Notes: generated by a model from the letters alone, not told the origin. 33,763 nt of DNA from an uncultured Clostridia bacterium (GCA_945948535.1 CAMFBN010000025.1:1-33763); one strand, 5' to 3'; numbered from the stretch's first letter, positions 8,658 to 17,595 are shown. Made by a program: numbers and translations.

Positions 8658-9628
8658 GTCAGGATACGCTGGTAGAAGTCAAGCACCTGAAGGAATACTT
8701 CAACATCAATACCGGCCTGTTCAGCTCCAAACCGCTGAAGGCTGTGGACGATGTGTCCTTCGCCATCCGCAGGGGCGAGACGCTGGGCCTGGTCGGCGAG
8801 TCCGGCTGCGGCAAAACCACCGTGGGCCGCACCCTGCTGCACCTGTACAAGCCCACGGACGGCGAAATCTGGTTCGATGGCAAGCAGATCGTCACCAAAA
8901 AGGATATCGCGGAGTACCGGGAAAAGACCGCCATGGTCTTTCAGGATCCCTATTCCTCTCTGAACCCCCGTATGACCGTGGCAGATATTATCGGCGAGCC
9001 GCTGGATGTGCACAAGATGTATTCCAACGAGAAAGAGCGCAAGGAGCGGATTCTGGAACTGATGGGTCAGGTGGGCCTGAACTCCGAGCACGCCAACCGC
9101 TACGCTCATGAGTTCTCCGGCGGTCAGCGGCAGCGCATCGGCATCGCCCGGGCGCTGGCCATGAAGCCCCAGTTTGTGGTCTGCGACGAGCCGGTGTCCG
9201 CGCTGGATGTGTCCATTCAGGCACAGGTCATCAATATGTTTGATGAACTGCAGGAGAAGATGGGCCTGACCTATCTGTTTATTGCCCATGATTTGCTGGT
9301 GGTGCGGCACATTTCCGACAGAATCGCCGTCATGTACCTTGGTAAAATGGTAGAGCTGGCGGATGCCAGGGAAATCTACGACCACCCCCTGCACCCCTAC
9401 ACCCGCAGCCTTATGTCCGCCGTTCCCCTGCCGGACCCCAAAATGGCCCGGGAGAACAAGCGCATTGTCCTGTCCGGCGATATCCCCAGTCCTCTGAATG
9501 CCCCCTCCGGCTGTCCCTTCCGCACCCGCTGCCCCTACGCCAGCGACGTATGCGCCGAGAGTATGCCCGAGTTTAAGGACGTGGGCGGCGGCCACTTTGT
9601 GGCCTGCCATAACTTGGACAAGGTCTGA
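8654..9628 (+). CDS. oppF: Oligopeptide ABC transporter ATPase OppF
   Basis: The second ATPase, 324 aa, which pairs with OppD. Walker A is GESGCGKT, the Q-loop is in [11 protein letters not shown], the signature is [15 protein letters not shown], Walker B is [12 protein letters not shown], and the switch His is in IAHDL. The C-terminal [11 protein letters not shown] holds the family's Cys residues. The N-terminal [20 protein letters not shown] insert is typical of OppF/DppF rather than OppD. It starts within the end of oppD. A stable hairpin follows before oppA. Confidence 0.96.
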   Translation: MSQDTLVEVKHLKEYFNINTGLFSSKPLKAVDDVSFAIRRGETLGLVGESGCGKTTVGRTLLHLYKPTDGEIWFDGKQIVTKKDIAEYREKTAMVFQDPYSSLNPRMTVADIIGEPLDVHKMYSNEKERKERILELMGQVGLNSEHANRYAHEFSGGQRQRIGIARALAMKPQFVVCDEPVSALDVSIQAQVINMFDELQEKMGLTYLFIAHDLLVVRHISDRIAVMYLGKMVELADAREIYDHPLHPYTRSLMSAVPLPDPKMARENKRIVLSGDIPSPLNAPSGCPFRTRCPYASDVCAESMPEFKDVGGGHFVACHNLDKV

Positions 9629-9668
9629 TGATTTTGCCCGTTAGGGTTGGTTTTTCTCAGCTTCAAAT

Positions 9669-9697
9669 CCAGGGCCCGATGGAGAAACGGGCCCTGG
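9669..9697 (+). terminator. Hairpin between oppF and oppA
   Basis: A 10-bp GC-rich stem (CCAGGGCCCG with its complement) around a nine-base loop, with no T-run after it. It probably protects or processes the mRNA so that oppA is expressed above the rest, or partially terminates; I could not find a separate oppA promoter with confidence. Confidence 0.6.
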
Positions 9698-9741
9698 GTC
9701 TGAAATAAATTTATTACTATGTGAAAGGAAATGAAAAAGCA

Positions 9742-11562
9742 ATGAAGAAACTCATTTGCATGGTGCTGGCACTGGCAATGGTTCTGGGTCTGGCTGCCTG
9801 CGGCGGCTCCACTACCACTGCTCCTGCCGCTACCAACGCTCCCGCCGCTGCCGGTGAGACTGCGGCTCCCGCTGCCGCCACCTCTGACAGCATCAACGTC
9901 TGTATCGCTTCCGAGCCTGACACCCTGGACCCCGCTCTGAACTCCGCCGTCGACGGCGCTACCCTGACCTCCCACCTGTTTGCCGGTCTGGCAAAGTGGG
10001 CGCAGGATGCTGATGGCAACCTGATCATCGCTCCCGACTGCGCCACCGAACTGACCGAGGGCGTGGAGAACGAGGACGGCACCGTCACCTACACCTACAC
10101 CCTGCGCGATGGCCTGAAGTGGTCCGATGGTCAGGACCTGACCGCCGGCGACTTTGCCTTCGCCTGGAAGCGGGCCGCTTCCACCGCTCTGGGTGCTGAC
10201 TACGGCTACATGTTCGAGGTCGTCAAGGGCTACCCCGATGAACTGGCTGTGGAAGCCACCGACGACAAGACGCTGGTGGTCACCCTGAACAACGCTGTTG
10301 CCTACTGGAACGAGTTGATGGCCTTCCCCGCCTACTTCCCCGTTCGTGAGGACGTGGTCGCCAACGAGGGCTGGGCTACCGATCCTTCCACCTACATTTC
10401 CAACGGCGCTTACACCATGACCGGCTGGACCCACAACTCCGTCATCACTCTGACTAAGAACGATGACTTCTATGATGCCGCGAACGTCACCATGAAGGAG
10501 ATCAACTTCTACCTGTCCGATGATGCCAACAACATGCTGTCCAACTTCAAGAACGGCGAGTGGCTGCTGATTGACGATGTGCCCACCAATGAGATTCCCG
10601 CCCTGAAGGAGCAGTATCCCGACGAGTTCAAGGTCGAGGGCCAGATCGGCACCTACTACGTCTGCTGGAACATCAACGAGGACATTCTGCCCGCTGACTC
10701 CGGCCTGACCGGTGTCGAGGCTGAGAACGCCAAGGCTGAGATCCGGAACGCCATCACTCTGCTGTACGACCGTAACTACATTGTTGAGGAGATCGCTCAG
10801 GGTGGTCAGGTTCCCGCTTCCTCCTTCGTCCCCATGGGTATGACCGATGCCGACGGCTCCCAGTTCTACAAGAACGCCGGTCACAACGACGGCTTTGACG
10901 GCTACTACGATGTGTCCGAGGACGCTTATGAGGCCAACTACGAGGCTGCCATCGAGACTCTGAAGAAGTACTACACCTACGACGAGTCCACCGGTATGTT
11001 CACCAACTTCCCCACTCTGACCTACCTGTACAACACCTCTGAGGGCCACAAGGCCATCGGTGAGTACCTGTCCTCCGCTCTGGCTTCCGTGGGCATCACC
11101 ATGAACCTGGAGAACCAGGAGTGGAACACCTTCCTGAACACCCGTAAGAACGGCGACTACAGCGTTGCCCGTAACGGCTGGCTGGCTGACTACAACGATC
11201 CCATCTCCTTCCTGGATATGTGGGTCACCGGCTCCGGCAACAACGACGCGCAGTTCGGCAAGGGCGCCAACAAGGACGTGAAGGCTTACTCCCTGGATCT
11301 GTCCGATCTGGGCTACGATGTGAACGTTGTTAACGGCACCTGGGCTGAGACCTATGACGTTATCATCGGCCTGATCAAGTCCTGCACCGACACCGCCAAG
11401 CGTTATGAGCTGATGCACCGCGCCGAGGATCTGCTGATGAGCACCGGCTGCATTGTGCCTCTGTACTTCTATACCGACATCTACATGCTGGATTCTTCTG
11501 TCCATGGCTTCTTCTCCAACCCTCTGGGCTACAAGTACTTCATGAACTGCACCATCGGCTAA
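9742..11562 (+). CDS. oppA: Oligopeptide-binding lipoprotein OppA
   Basis: The extracellular receptor of the opp transporter, 606 aa. The N-terminus is a lipoprotein signal (MKKLICMVLALAMVLGLAAC) with lipidation at Cys20, followed by a Thr/Ala/Pro linker to about residue 50 and a family 5 solute-binding domain beginning ASEPDTLDPALNS. The motifs GLKWSDGQDLTAGDFAFAW and NGAYTMTGW are characteristic of OppA. I chose ATG at 9742: the in-frame GTG at 9721 would put extra residues before the signal peptide and contains the AAAGGA ribosome binding site itself. The spacing of 12 bases is a little long. Strong bias to a few codons (CTG, GGC, GAC, ACC) suggests high expression. A terminator follows. 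Confidence 0.95.
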   Translation: MKKLICMVLALAMVLGLAACGGSTTTAPAATNAPAAAGETAAPAAATSDSINVCIASEPDTLDPALNSAVDGATLTSHLFAGLAKWAQDADGNLIIAPDCATELTEGVENEDGTVTYTYTLRDGLKWSDGQDLTAGDFAFAWKRAASTALGADYGYMFEVVKGYPDELAVEATDDKTLVVTLNNAVAYWNELMAFPAYFPVREDVVANEGWATDPSTYISNGAYTMTGWTHNSVITLTKNDDFYDAANVTMKEINFYLSDDANNMLSNFKNGEWLLIDDVPTNEIPALKEQYPDEFKVEGQIGTYYVCWNINEDILPADSGLTGVEAENAKAEIRNAITLLYDRNYIVEEIAQGGQVPASSFVPMGMTDADGSQFYKNAGHNDGFDGYYDVSEDAYEANYEAAIETLKKYYTYDESTGMFTNFPTLTYLYNTSEGHKAIGEYLSSALASVGITMNLENQEWNTFLNTRKNGDYSVARNGWLADYNDPISFLDMWVTGSGNNDAQFGKGANKDVKAYSLDLSDLGYDVNVVNGTWAETYDVIIGLIKSCTDTAKRYELMHRAEDLLMSTGCIVPLYFYTDIYMLDSSVHGFFSNPLGYKYFMNCTIG

Positions 11563-11579
11563 ATTCTTCCAACCGCAAA

Positions 11580-11607
11580 CCGGCAGCCTTCGGGCTGCCG
11601 GTATTTT
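11580..11607 (+). terminator. Terminator of the opp operon
   Basis: CCGGCAGCC and its complement around a TTCG tetraloop, followed by a T-run (ATTTTCG), 18 bases after the oppA stop. A textbook intrinsic terminator. Confidence 0.9.
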
Positions 11608-11681
11608 CGTATGCGGAACACAGCCCGCAAGAGACGGTGCCCCTTCGTTATTTGCAATTTTCGGCAAAACCGCCCCTGTGG

Positions 11682-11710
11682 TTGCAAAAAAGGGCGGATT
11701 GTGATATGAT
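11682..11710 (+). promoter_or_regulatory. Sigma-A promoter of the surface-glycan operon
   Basis: TTGCAA at 11682-11687, a 17-base spacer, and TATGAT at 11705-11710. It lies about 70 bases before the first gene, which also argues that the coding region starts at 11781 and not upstream. Confidence 0.7.
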
Positions 11711-11780
11711 GACAAGCAAGAGTGAAAGTTCGCCTTTTTGCGGCAAAAGGGACATTCGGGCAGGGCCCATGGGAGGAGCT

Positions 11781-13157
11781 ATGAAATTTTCGTGGAAATC
11801 TGAGAAACCGGACATGGCGCTGACCGCCGGGAACCGGGCGGAACGGGTGCAGTTTACCTGCCTGCTGGCGGTGGTGCTCATGGAGCTGGCGTTCTTCGCG
11901 TTGGAGGACCGGGCCGGGGGCGTTGCCTATCTGGTGGTGGAGAGCTATCTGACCCTTCCGGCAATGGCCTTTCTGGGGGCTTCCTTCTGCCGGGAGCTGC
12001 CCCGGCGGAGCAGATGGCATCTGTACGCCGGGCTTGCCATGGCGGCGCTGTTTTTCCTGAATCAGATTCTGCATCAGGTTCTGGAAGCGGAGGCGAAGGA
12101 GATCGGAACCTTCGTGTGCGCCTATGCCCTGTGCTTCCCCTTCGCGGCGGCGACAGGAGACGCACGGCGGCAAAGGGGTCTCAAGTGGATGGCGGGACTG
12201 TTCCTCGGGGTGGGCTTGCTGCTGACGGGCTATACCGGGCTGCTGCTTGCGAATGCTGTGCCGGAATGCCTGAAAACGTATGTAAAATGGGATGGCGGCA
12301 GACTGTATGCCATGGGGCACCCCAATATCTGCGCCACGCTTTTGATGATCAGCATGGCTCTGTCCGCCGGATTGGCCCTGAAAAGCCGCAGACTGTGGGT
12401 CAAGGGGCTGCTGGTGGTGTTGGCGGCCCTGCAATTTGCAGCGCTGTCTCTGACAAACGGCAGGACAACCATTATTTTGACCTGCCTTTTGATGGGGGGG
12501 ATCGCCTTCTGCGCCCTGCGCGGGCATGGCTGGAAGCGGTTTGCCGTGGGCCTGCTGGCGGCGGTGGCGGTTATGGCGGGATTGTTCGGCGCATCCCGGA
12601 CCATGTACAGCTGGAACCAGACCCGCCTGCTGCGGCAGGCATCCGCCGAAAGTGTCCAGCAGGAGGCTCAGAACGGAGCAGACGGGACGGCGGACGTTCT
12701 GGTGTCGAAACAATATCAGGGTACGCTGGCGAATGACCTGAAGACCCTTAATGGGCGCACCGAGATCTGGAGAACCGCCCTGCGGGGGCTGGAAGACAAT
12801 CCGAAGGTCAAATTCATCGGCACGGAATATGTGGACCTGATCCTGACCCGGTATGCCCCGCTGCCCGTATATCACACCCACAATTCCTGGCTGGAGGCGC
12901 TGTACCGGATGGGCCTGCCCGGTCTGGCGGCGGCGCTGGTAATTTCGGCGCTAACGCTTTGGAGCACGGCGGTGGTTCTGTGGCGCAATACGGATCTCTG
13001 GAAGAGCTGCATCGCGCTGCTTGCACTGTGCCTGCTGGGCTGTGCCATGCTGGAGCCGTATCTGTTTGTGGCGGATGTGAGTTATCACTATCTGGACTTC
13101 CTATTTTTGATGTGCCTGGGCTATCTGTGCCTGTGGCGTGGGGAAAAGGCGGCGTGA
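11781..13157 (+). CDS. O-antigen ligase/polymerase-like membrane protein, paralogue 1
   Basis: A polytopic membrane protein of 458 aa with about ten to twelve hydrophobic segments. It carries the Wzy_C-type pattern: TNGRTTIILTCLLMGG inside a helix, then a large extracytoplasmic loop with LKTLNGRTEIW and HTHNSWLEALYRMGLPG. Proteins of this family join or polymerise lipid-linked glycans outside the membrane (O-antigen ligase, Wzy polymerase, or protein O-glycosyltransferase). I chose ATG at 11781 because GGGAGGAG lies just before it and the promoter lies at 11682-11710. It is clearly a paralogue of the next gene. Exact reaction and substrate cannot be told from sequence. Confidence 0.8.
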   Translation: MKFSWKSEKPDMALTAGNRAERVQFTCLLAVVLMELAFFALEDRAGGVAYLVVESYLTLPAMAFLGASFCRELPRRSRWHLYAGLAMAALFFLNQILHQVLEAEAKEIGTFVCAYALCFPFAAATGDARRQRGLKWMAGLFLGVGLLLTGYTGLLLANAVPECLKTYVKWDGGRLYAMGHPNICATLLMISMALSAGLALKSRRLWVKGLLVVLAALQFAALSLTNGRTTIILTCLLMGGIAFCALRGHGWKRFAVGLLAAVAVMAGLFGASRTMYSWNQTRLLRQASAESVQQEAQNGADGTADVLVSKQYQGTLANDLKTLNGRTEIWRTALRGLEDNPKVKFIGTEYVDLILTRYAPLPVYHTHNSWLEALYRMGLPGLAAALVISALTLWSTAVVLWRNTDLWKSCIALLALCLLGCAMLEPYLFVADVSYHYLDFLFLMCLGYLCLWRGEKAA

Positions 13158-13161
13158 TCCC

Positions 13162-14553
13162 ATGGAAAAATGGAACAATCTGGCCCGCCGGGAGCGGGTG
13201 GACAAAATCGCGGAGGCGGTTCAGTGGCTGTGTCTGCTGGTGGTCATTGCAGTGGAGGCACTGTTCTTCCTGCCGGGAGAGACGGCGGCGGGACTGGTTT
13301 ACCGCTTCCTGGAGTGGGAGCTGGTGGATGTCAGCATCCTGTTTCTGGCGGCGTCCTGCCTGCGCGGGCAATTCCGGGAGAGCAGGCGTTACTTCCTGCT
13401 GGCGCTGCTGGCGGTGGCCTGGTTTTATGTGGTTCGCGTCGCCCATATGCGGCTGGAGCTGACCAATAAGGAACCGGGCACCTTCGTCTGTGCCTATCTG
13501 CTGTGCTTCCCCTTCGCGGCGGCGTCGGGAGACGGGAAAAAACAGTGGGGTTTGAAAGGCATGATGCTGCTGTTTGCCACAGTCGGCGCGGTATTCGGAC
13601 TGTACGCAGTGCTGTTGGTAACCCGGCACCTGCCCGCCTGTCTGGATGGCTATGTTTTCTGGGACGGAGCGCGGTTTGGCACCCTGGGGCACCCCAATAT
13701 CTGCGCCACCGTTTTGATGGTCAGCGCAGGGCTGACAGCGGGGGTTGCCGTGAAAACAAAGAGCACCGGACTGAAAATTCCGCTGTTTCTTCTGACGGCG
13801 CTGGAGTTCTGGGCGCTGTCTCTGACCAACAGCAGAGCCGCTGTTGTGCTGACCTGCGTGCTGCTGGGCGGCATCCTGTTCTGCTGGCTGAGAAGACCGG
13901 GCTGGAAGCGCCTGATGCTGGCGCTGCTGGCGGCGGCTGTGACAGTGGCAGTGCTCTTCTGCGTGTCAAGGTGGATTTTCTCCTGGAATAACGCCCGCCT
14001 GACGGAGATGGCGAAGCAGGCGCAGCAAACGGGAGAGGAAACCGGCCTGACACTGAACGAGAATGGCCGCCTGCAAACCGAGAACGGACAGGGCAGCTTC
14101 GCCAAATCCCTGAAGACACTGAACGGGCGCACGGAAATCTGGGCCGCCGCGGTGGAGGGAATCCGGGACAATCCGCGGATTCTGCTCATCGGCACGGAAA
14201 AGGTGGGACAGACCATCTCACCCCACTGGAAAATGGAGGTGCAGCATTCCCACAGCTCCTGGATGGAGGCCCTGTATCAGCTGGGCATTCCCGGTCTGCT
14301 GGCGGCGCTGGCGCTCACCGGCCTGACGGTGTGGAATGGGGCGGTGTTGCTGTGGCGCAATACGGATGTGCTTCATTCCTGCGTCGTCATGGTGGTGCTG
14401 TGCCTGATGGGCTGCGCGGTGATGGAGCCGTATCTGTTTGTCGCCAATGCTCAGTTCCATTATTTTGACTTTCTGTTCCTGCTGTGCCTTGGGTATATGG
14501 ATCAGTGGCGCAGACAGACGCGGAACCGGAAAGGGGAGAGAATAGATGTATAA
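13162..14553 (+). CDS. O-antigen ligase/polymerase-like membrane protein, paralogue 2
   Basis: A 463-aa membrane protein with the same plan as its neighbour: GTFVCAYLLCFPFAAASGD, GHPNICATVLMVSAG, TNSRAAVVLTCVLLGG, LKTLNGRTEIWAAAVEG, HSHSSWMEALYQLGIPG and EPYLFVANAQFHYFDFLFL each have a near match in paralogue 1. The two genes therefore arose by tandem duplication and diverged. The ligase signature His of the large loop (HSHSSW, HTHNSW) is kept in both. The start at ATG 13162, four bases after the previous stop, has only a weak ribosome binding site, so translation is probably coupled. The 3' end overlaps the transferase gene by eight bases. Confidence 0.8.
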   Translation: MEKWNNLARRERVDKIAEAVQWLCLLVVIAVEALFFLPGETAAGLVYRFLEWELVDVSILFLAASCLRGQFRESRRYFLLALLAVAWFYVVRVAHMRLELTNKEPGTFVCAYLLCFPFAAASGDGKKQWGLKGMMLLFATVGAVFGLYAVLLVTRHLPACLDGYVFWDGARFGTLGHPNICATVLMVSAGLTAGVAVKTKSTGLKIPLFLLTALEFWALSLTNSRAAVVLTCVLLGGILFCWLRRPGWKRLMLALLAAAVTVAVLFCVSRWIFSWNNARLTEMAKQAQQTGEETGLTLNENGRLQTENGQGSFAKSLKTLNGRTEIWAAAVEGIRDNPRILLIGTEKVGQTISPHWKMEVQHSHSSWMEALYQLGIPGLLAALALTGLTVWNGAVLLWRNTDVLHSCVVMVVLCLMGCAVMEPYLFVANAQFHYFDFLFLLCLGYMDQWRRQTRNRKGERIDV

Positions 14554-15991
14554 GGAAAAAACCCAGGACTGGATGCGGCATCTGGACTTCATTGTTATCG
14601 ATCTAATGATGCTGCTGCTGGCGTTTGGGCTGGCTTATCTGACCAGATACGACATCCATATTCAGAATAAGGATATTTATGTCAGTCTGGCGCTGATTCT
14701 GCTGCTGCTGGATTTCGCGGTAATGATTATTGCTGGCACTACCCGGGGCGTGATGTACCGGGGCTACTACCGGGAGCTTGCCGTCACGGCAAAGCACGTT
14801 GCGCTGGTACTGATGCTGTGCTTTATGTATCTGTTCCTCGTCAAAAACAGCGAGGTCTATTCCCGACTGATGATCGGCTTCTTCGGATGCTACTATTTTG
14901 TGCTGGCATACACCGCCCGGCAGTTGTGGAAGGCATTTCTGAAGCGGACGCCGGATAAAAACAAGTCTGCCATTTATCTGATCACCACAAAGGACCGGGC
15001 GGCAGAGGTTGTGGAGCGGTACCAGACCCGGGAGGTCAGCCAGTATCGTCTTACCGGCGTGTGCCTGATGGACGCGGAGGAGGTAGGTACGCAGATTCTG
15101 GGCGTACCCGTTACCAGCAGCGCGGAAACTGTCCTGCACTTTTTGTGCCGGGAGTGGGTGGACGAGGTGGTTCTCTCCTTCCCGGAGCATTACAAAGCGC
15201 CTGACGACCTGATGGGAAATCTGGCGGAAATGGGCATCGTAGTGCACATGGAGATGGAGGGCTTTGCCGAGCTGGGCTGGCAGCGGCAGGAAATTGAAAA
15301 AATTGCCGGAAGAACGGTGCTCACCATCGGCATGAATATGGCGACCCCGGCCCAGCTGCTGCTAAAGCGCTGCATGGACATTGTGGGCGGTCTGGTAGGA
15401 TGCCTGATTACCGCGGTGCTGACGATCATCCTTGGTCCGCTCATTTACATCCAGTCCCCCGGCCCGATTTTCTTTGCCCAGACCCGGGTGGGAAAAAACG
15501 GAAAGCTGTTTAAGATGTACAAATTTCGCTCCATGTATCTGGACGCCGAGGCCCGGAAAGCAGAACTGATGACCCAGAACCGGGTGGGCGGAGGCCTGAT
15601 GTTCAAGCTGGATTTCGACCCCCGGATCATCGGCAGCAAGAAACTGCCGGATGGCACCGTGAAAAAGGGAATTGGCAACTTCATCCGGGATTGGAGCCTG
15701 GACGAGTTCCCCCAGTTCTGGAACGTGCTGAAGGGCGACCTGTCTCTGGTTGGTACCCGCCCGCCTACGGTGGACGAGTGGGACAAATATGAGCTGCACC
15801 ACCGGGCCAGGCTTGCCACAAAGCCCGGAATCACGGGAATGTGGCAGGTCAGCGGCAGAAGCAAGATCACCGATTTTGAGCAGGTGGTGGCTCTGGATAA
15901 GAAGTACATTCAGGAGTGGAGCATGGGTCTGGACCTGCGCATTCTTCTGCAAACCGTTCTGGTGGTTCTCCGCCGGGAGGGCTCCATGTAG
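14546..15991 (+). CDS. Polyprenyl-phosphate sugar-1-phosphate transferase (exopolysaccharide initiation)
   Basis: A WbaP/WcaJ-type enzyme of 481 aa that would transfer a sugar-1-phosphate from a nucleotide sugar to undecaprenyl phosphate, the first step of surface-glycan assembly. Four or so N-terminal helices (about 15-125) are followed by a nucleotide-binding-like domain (about 145-255), a re-entrant hydrophobic segment after KRCMDIVGG, and the bacterial sugar transferase domain: QSPGPIFFAQTRVGKNG, KMYKFRSM, DEFPQFWNVLKGDLSLVGTR, and KPGITGMWQVSGRS. ATG at 14546 follows AAGGGGAGAG and overlaps the upstream gene. The operon lacks any other glycosyltransferase or flippase, so these must be encoded elsewhere. 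Confidence 0.93.
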   Translation: MYKEKTQDWMRHLDFIVIDLMMLLLAFGLAYLTRYDIHIQNKDIYVSLALILLLLDFAVMIIAGTTRGVMYRGYYRELAVTAKHVALVLMLCFMYLFLVKNSEVYSRLMIGFFGCYYFVLAYTARQLWKAFLKRTPDKNKSAIYLITTKDRAAEVVERYQTREVSQYRLTGVCLMDAEEVGTQILGVPVTSSAETVLHFLCREWVDEVVLSFPEHYKAPDDLMGNLAEMGIVVHMEMEGFAELGWQRQEIEKIAGRTVLTIGMNMATPAQLLLKRCMDIVGGLVGCLITAVLTIILGPLIYIQSPGPIFFAQTRVGKNGKLFKMYKFRSMYLDAEARKAELMTQNRVGGGLMFKLDFDPRIIGSKKLPDGTVKKGIGNFIRDWSLDEFPQFWNVLKGDLSLVGTRPPTVDEWDKYELHHRARLATKPGITGMWQVSGRSKITDFEQVVALDKKYIQEWSMGLDLRILLQTVLVVLRREGSM

Positions 15992-16034
15992 TGCAAATCG
16001 CCATTGCCTTTCGCGGGCAATGGCGATTTGCACT
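15990..16034. terminator. Shared hairpin between convergent genes
   Basis: A perfect 19-bp stem (15990-16008 with 16016-16034) around a seven-base loop. It starts within the stop codon of the plus-strand transferase and ends within the stop codon of the minus-strand membrane protein, so one palindrome separates both transcripts. There is no strong T-run on either side. Confidence 0.75.
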
Positions 16035-16422
16035 ATTTCAGGCTTCCAATCAGCAGGCAGGCCCAGAAAAACAGGCTCATGGCCCAGTGCCCGCTGCAAA
16101 TCATGGGGCTGGATACCACCACCAGCACCCCGTGGAGGATATCCCCCAACAGCTCGGAACGAAACGCGGTGAGAAAATTGGCGATAATCAGCAGGACGCT
16201 TAAGCTCAGGGATGCAATGCTCAGGTTCCGCATCAGCGCCAGAAGCGTCCGGTCATGCGTCTTGCGCCCCCGCCAAACCAGCATCGCCGGAGGCAGGAAG
16301 AAAAGAACAGACACGGCGGTGAGAAGAAACCGGACGGCGCCGGAGGGCTCCGGGATAAATCCCAGCCCGGCGCACAGAATAAACAAAGCGCCCCAAAGCG
16401 CGAATAAAAATCGATTTTTCAT
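16033..16422 (-). CDS. Small four-helix membrane protein, function unknown
   Basis: A 129-aa protein made almost entirely of hydrophobic segments (about 5-22, 29-49, 65-86 and 105-127), with a basic loop WRGRKTHDR between the second and third. I do not recognise a family. GGGAGG lies about six bases before the ATG, which supports a real gene, and its stop codon is built into the shared terminator hairpin. It is divergent from nrdR and convergent with the glycan operon. Inferred to be an integral membrane protein only. Confidence 0.7.
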   Translation of the reverse strand: MKNRFLFALWGALFILCAGLGFIPEPSGAVRFLLTAVSVLFFLPPAMLVWRGRKTHDRTLLALMRNLSIASLSLSVLLIIANFLTAFRSELLGDILHGVLVVVSSPMICSGHWAMSLFFWACLLIGSLK

Positions 16423-16505
16423 AGAACCCTCCCGAGTGGTGACGTTACGCCTATTCTACCCGATTTTCAGGGAGTTGGCAAGGGCTTTCCTGCCGCAAAA
16501 AAAGC

Positions 16506-16534
16506 TGGACAGCTGTCTGTAATTCTGGTATAAT
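16506..16534 (+). promoter_or_regulatory. Promoter of nrdR
   Basis: TGGACA at 16506-16511, a 17-base spacer, and TATAAT at 16529-16534 with an extended TGG just before it. This is one of the best promoters in the window and gives a leader of about 30 bases. Confidence 0.8.
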
Positions 16535-16567
16535 ATACAAATATTCAGGATAAGGAAGGTATTTGCC

Positions 16568-17023
16568 ATGAAATGTCCTTACTGCGGCGATCAGGACAGC
16601 AAGGTGGTGGATTCCCGCCGGTCTGAGGACGGGCTGAGCATCCGCCGCCGCCGGGAATGTATGGCCTGCCTGCGCCGGTTTACCACCTACGAGATCGTGG
16701 AGAGCCTGCCCATCATCGTGGTCAAGCGCAACGGTTCCCGACAGCCCTTCGACCGGAATAAAATCCTCAATTCCATGATCCGCGCCTTTGATAAGCGGAA
16801 GGTGGACGTGAATGATCTGGACCGGATTACCACGGAAATCGAGCAGACCATCCAGAACACCCTGGAGCGGGAGATCAGCACCGACAAAATCGGCGAAATG
16901 GTCATGGAGCGGCTGAAGCCTCTGGACGAGGTGGCCTATATCCGCTTTGCCTCCATCTACCACCGCTTTCAGGACGCCCAAAGCTTTATGCGGGAGATCA
17001 GCAAATTCCTGGAGGAGAAATAA
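16568..17023 (+). CDS. nrdR: Transcriptional repressor NrdR
   Basis: A nucleotide-sensing repressor of ribonucleotide reductase genes, 151 aa, the usual length. The N-terminal zinc ribbon has Cys3, Cys6, Cys31 and Cys34 (MKCPYCG and ECMACLRRFTTYE), with the DNA-binding Arg cluster SIRRRRE between them. The ATP-cone domain follows from about residue 47 (IIVVKRNGSRQPFDRNKI), and the C-terminal VAYIRFASIYHRFQD is highly characteristic. ATG at 16568 is preceded by AAGGAAGGT. No ribonucleotide reductase gene is adjacent, so it acts in trans. Its stop overlaps the next gene's start. Confidence 0.98.
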   Translation: MKCPYCGDQDSKVVDSRRSEDGLSIRRRRECMACLRRFTTYEIVESLPIIVVKRNGSRQPFDRNKILNSMIRAFDKRKVDVNDLDRITTEIEQTIQNTLEREISTDKIGEMVMERLKPLDEVAYIRFASIYHRFQDAQSFMREISKFLEEK

Positions 17024-17541
17024 TGAGCACCAACCCTACTGAAATTTTACAGGCTACGGAGCCGTCGCTGGATATCGAGTCCATCAAGAGCCTGATGGAC
17101 GGCTTCGACCCTGCCGCCCTGCTGCCGGATTTAAGCGAGCTGTTCGGGTCGCTGGCGACCCTGTGCCGTTTCGCGGTGATGATCGGGCCGGTGGTGCTGC
17201 TGGTGCTGGGCCTTGCCTACCTGTTTCTGTCCCCACGGGAGGCCAACTACTATTTCGGCTACCGCTGCTATTTCGGCATGGGCAGCGTTCAGGCCTGGCG
17301 GTTTACCCAGCGCATAGCCGGGATGCTGTTCGGCGGCGTGGGTCTGATCCTCACCATTGTGATGTATGTCATTTCCGGGGGGTTTTCCGAAATGGAGGTC
17401 ACGGACATGGTGTGGAAAGCGGCGGGGTGCCTTGCCTGGCAGGCAGGTCTTGCACTGATGCTTACCCTGCTGGTGAATTTTCTGGCGTTTTTCTTCTTCG
17501 ACGCCAAGGGCGGCCCCAGAAGAAGGAAGAAAAAAGGATAA
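17023..17541 (+). CDS. Membrane protein with SdpI-like segment
   Basis: A 172-aa protein with an acidic N-terminus of about 45 residues, three hydrophobic segments (about 48-68, 95-118 and 133-160) and a very basic tail (GGPRRRKKKG). The stretch NYYFGYR ... GMGSVQAWRF ... AGMLFGGVGL fits the SdpI-family pattern in which a FGYR motif and a Ser-rich-Trp motif precede a helix; SdpI proteins give immunity to a membrane toxin in Bacillus, but distant members have unknown roles. It overlaps the nrdR stop (TAATG) and is probably cotranscribed with it. The family call is tentative. Confidence 0.65.
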   Translation: MSTNPTEILQATEPSLDIESIKSLMDGFDPAALLPDLSELFGSLATLCRFAVMIGPVVLLVLGLAYLFLSPREANYYFGYRCYFGMGSVQAWRFTQRIAGMLFGGVGLILTIVMYVISGGFSEMEVTDMVWKAAGCLAWQAGLALMLTLLVNFLAFFFFDAKGGPRRRKKKG

Positions 17542-17546
17542 TAAAC

Positions 17547-17579
17547 AAAGCCGTTCCGCGAGAAATGCGGAACGGCTTT
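17547..17579 (+). terminator. Terminator after the nrdR operon
   Basis: A perfect 13-bp stem (AAAGCCGTTCCGC with its complement) around a seven-base loop, five bases after the stop and ending in CTTT. The A-run before it would serve as a T-run for transcripts coming from the other side. Confidence 0.85.
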
Positions 17580-17595
17580 CACTGTATTCCCGTAT

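Noticed and set aside
9535..11715. A 726-codon open frame on the minus strand opposite oppA
   Set aside because: It is a shadow of the strong codon bias of oppA: the product is a low-complexity Gly/Val/Gln/His-rich sequence, and oppA is unmistakable on the other strand.
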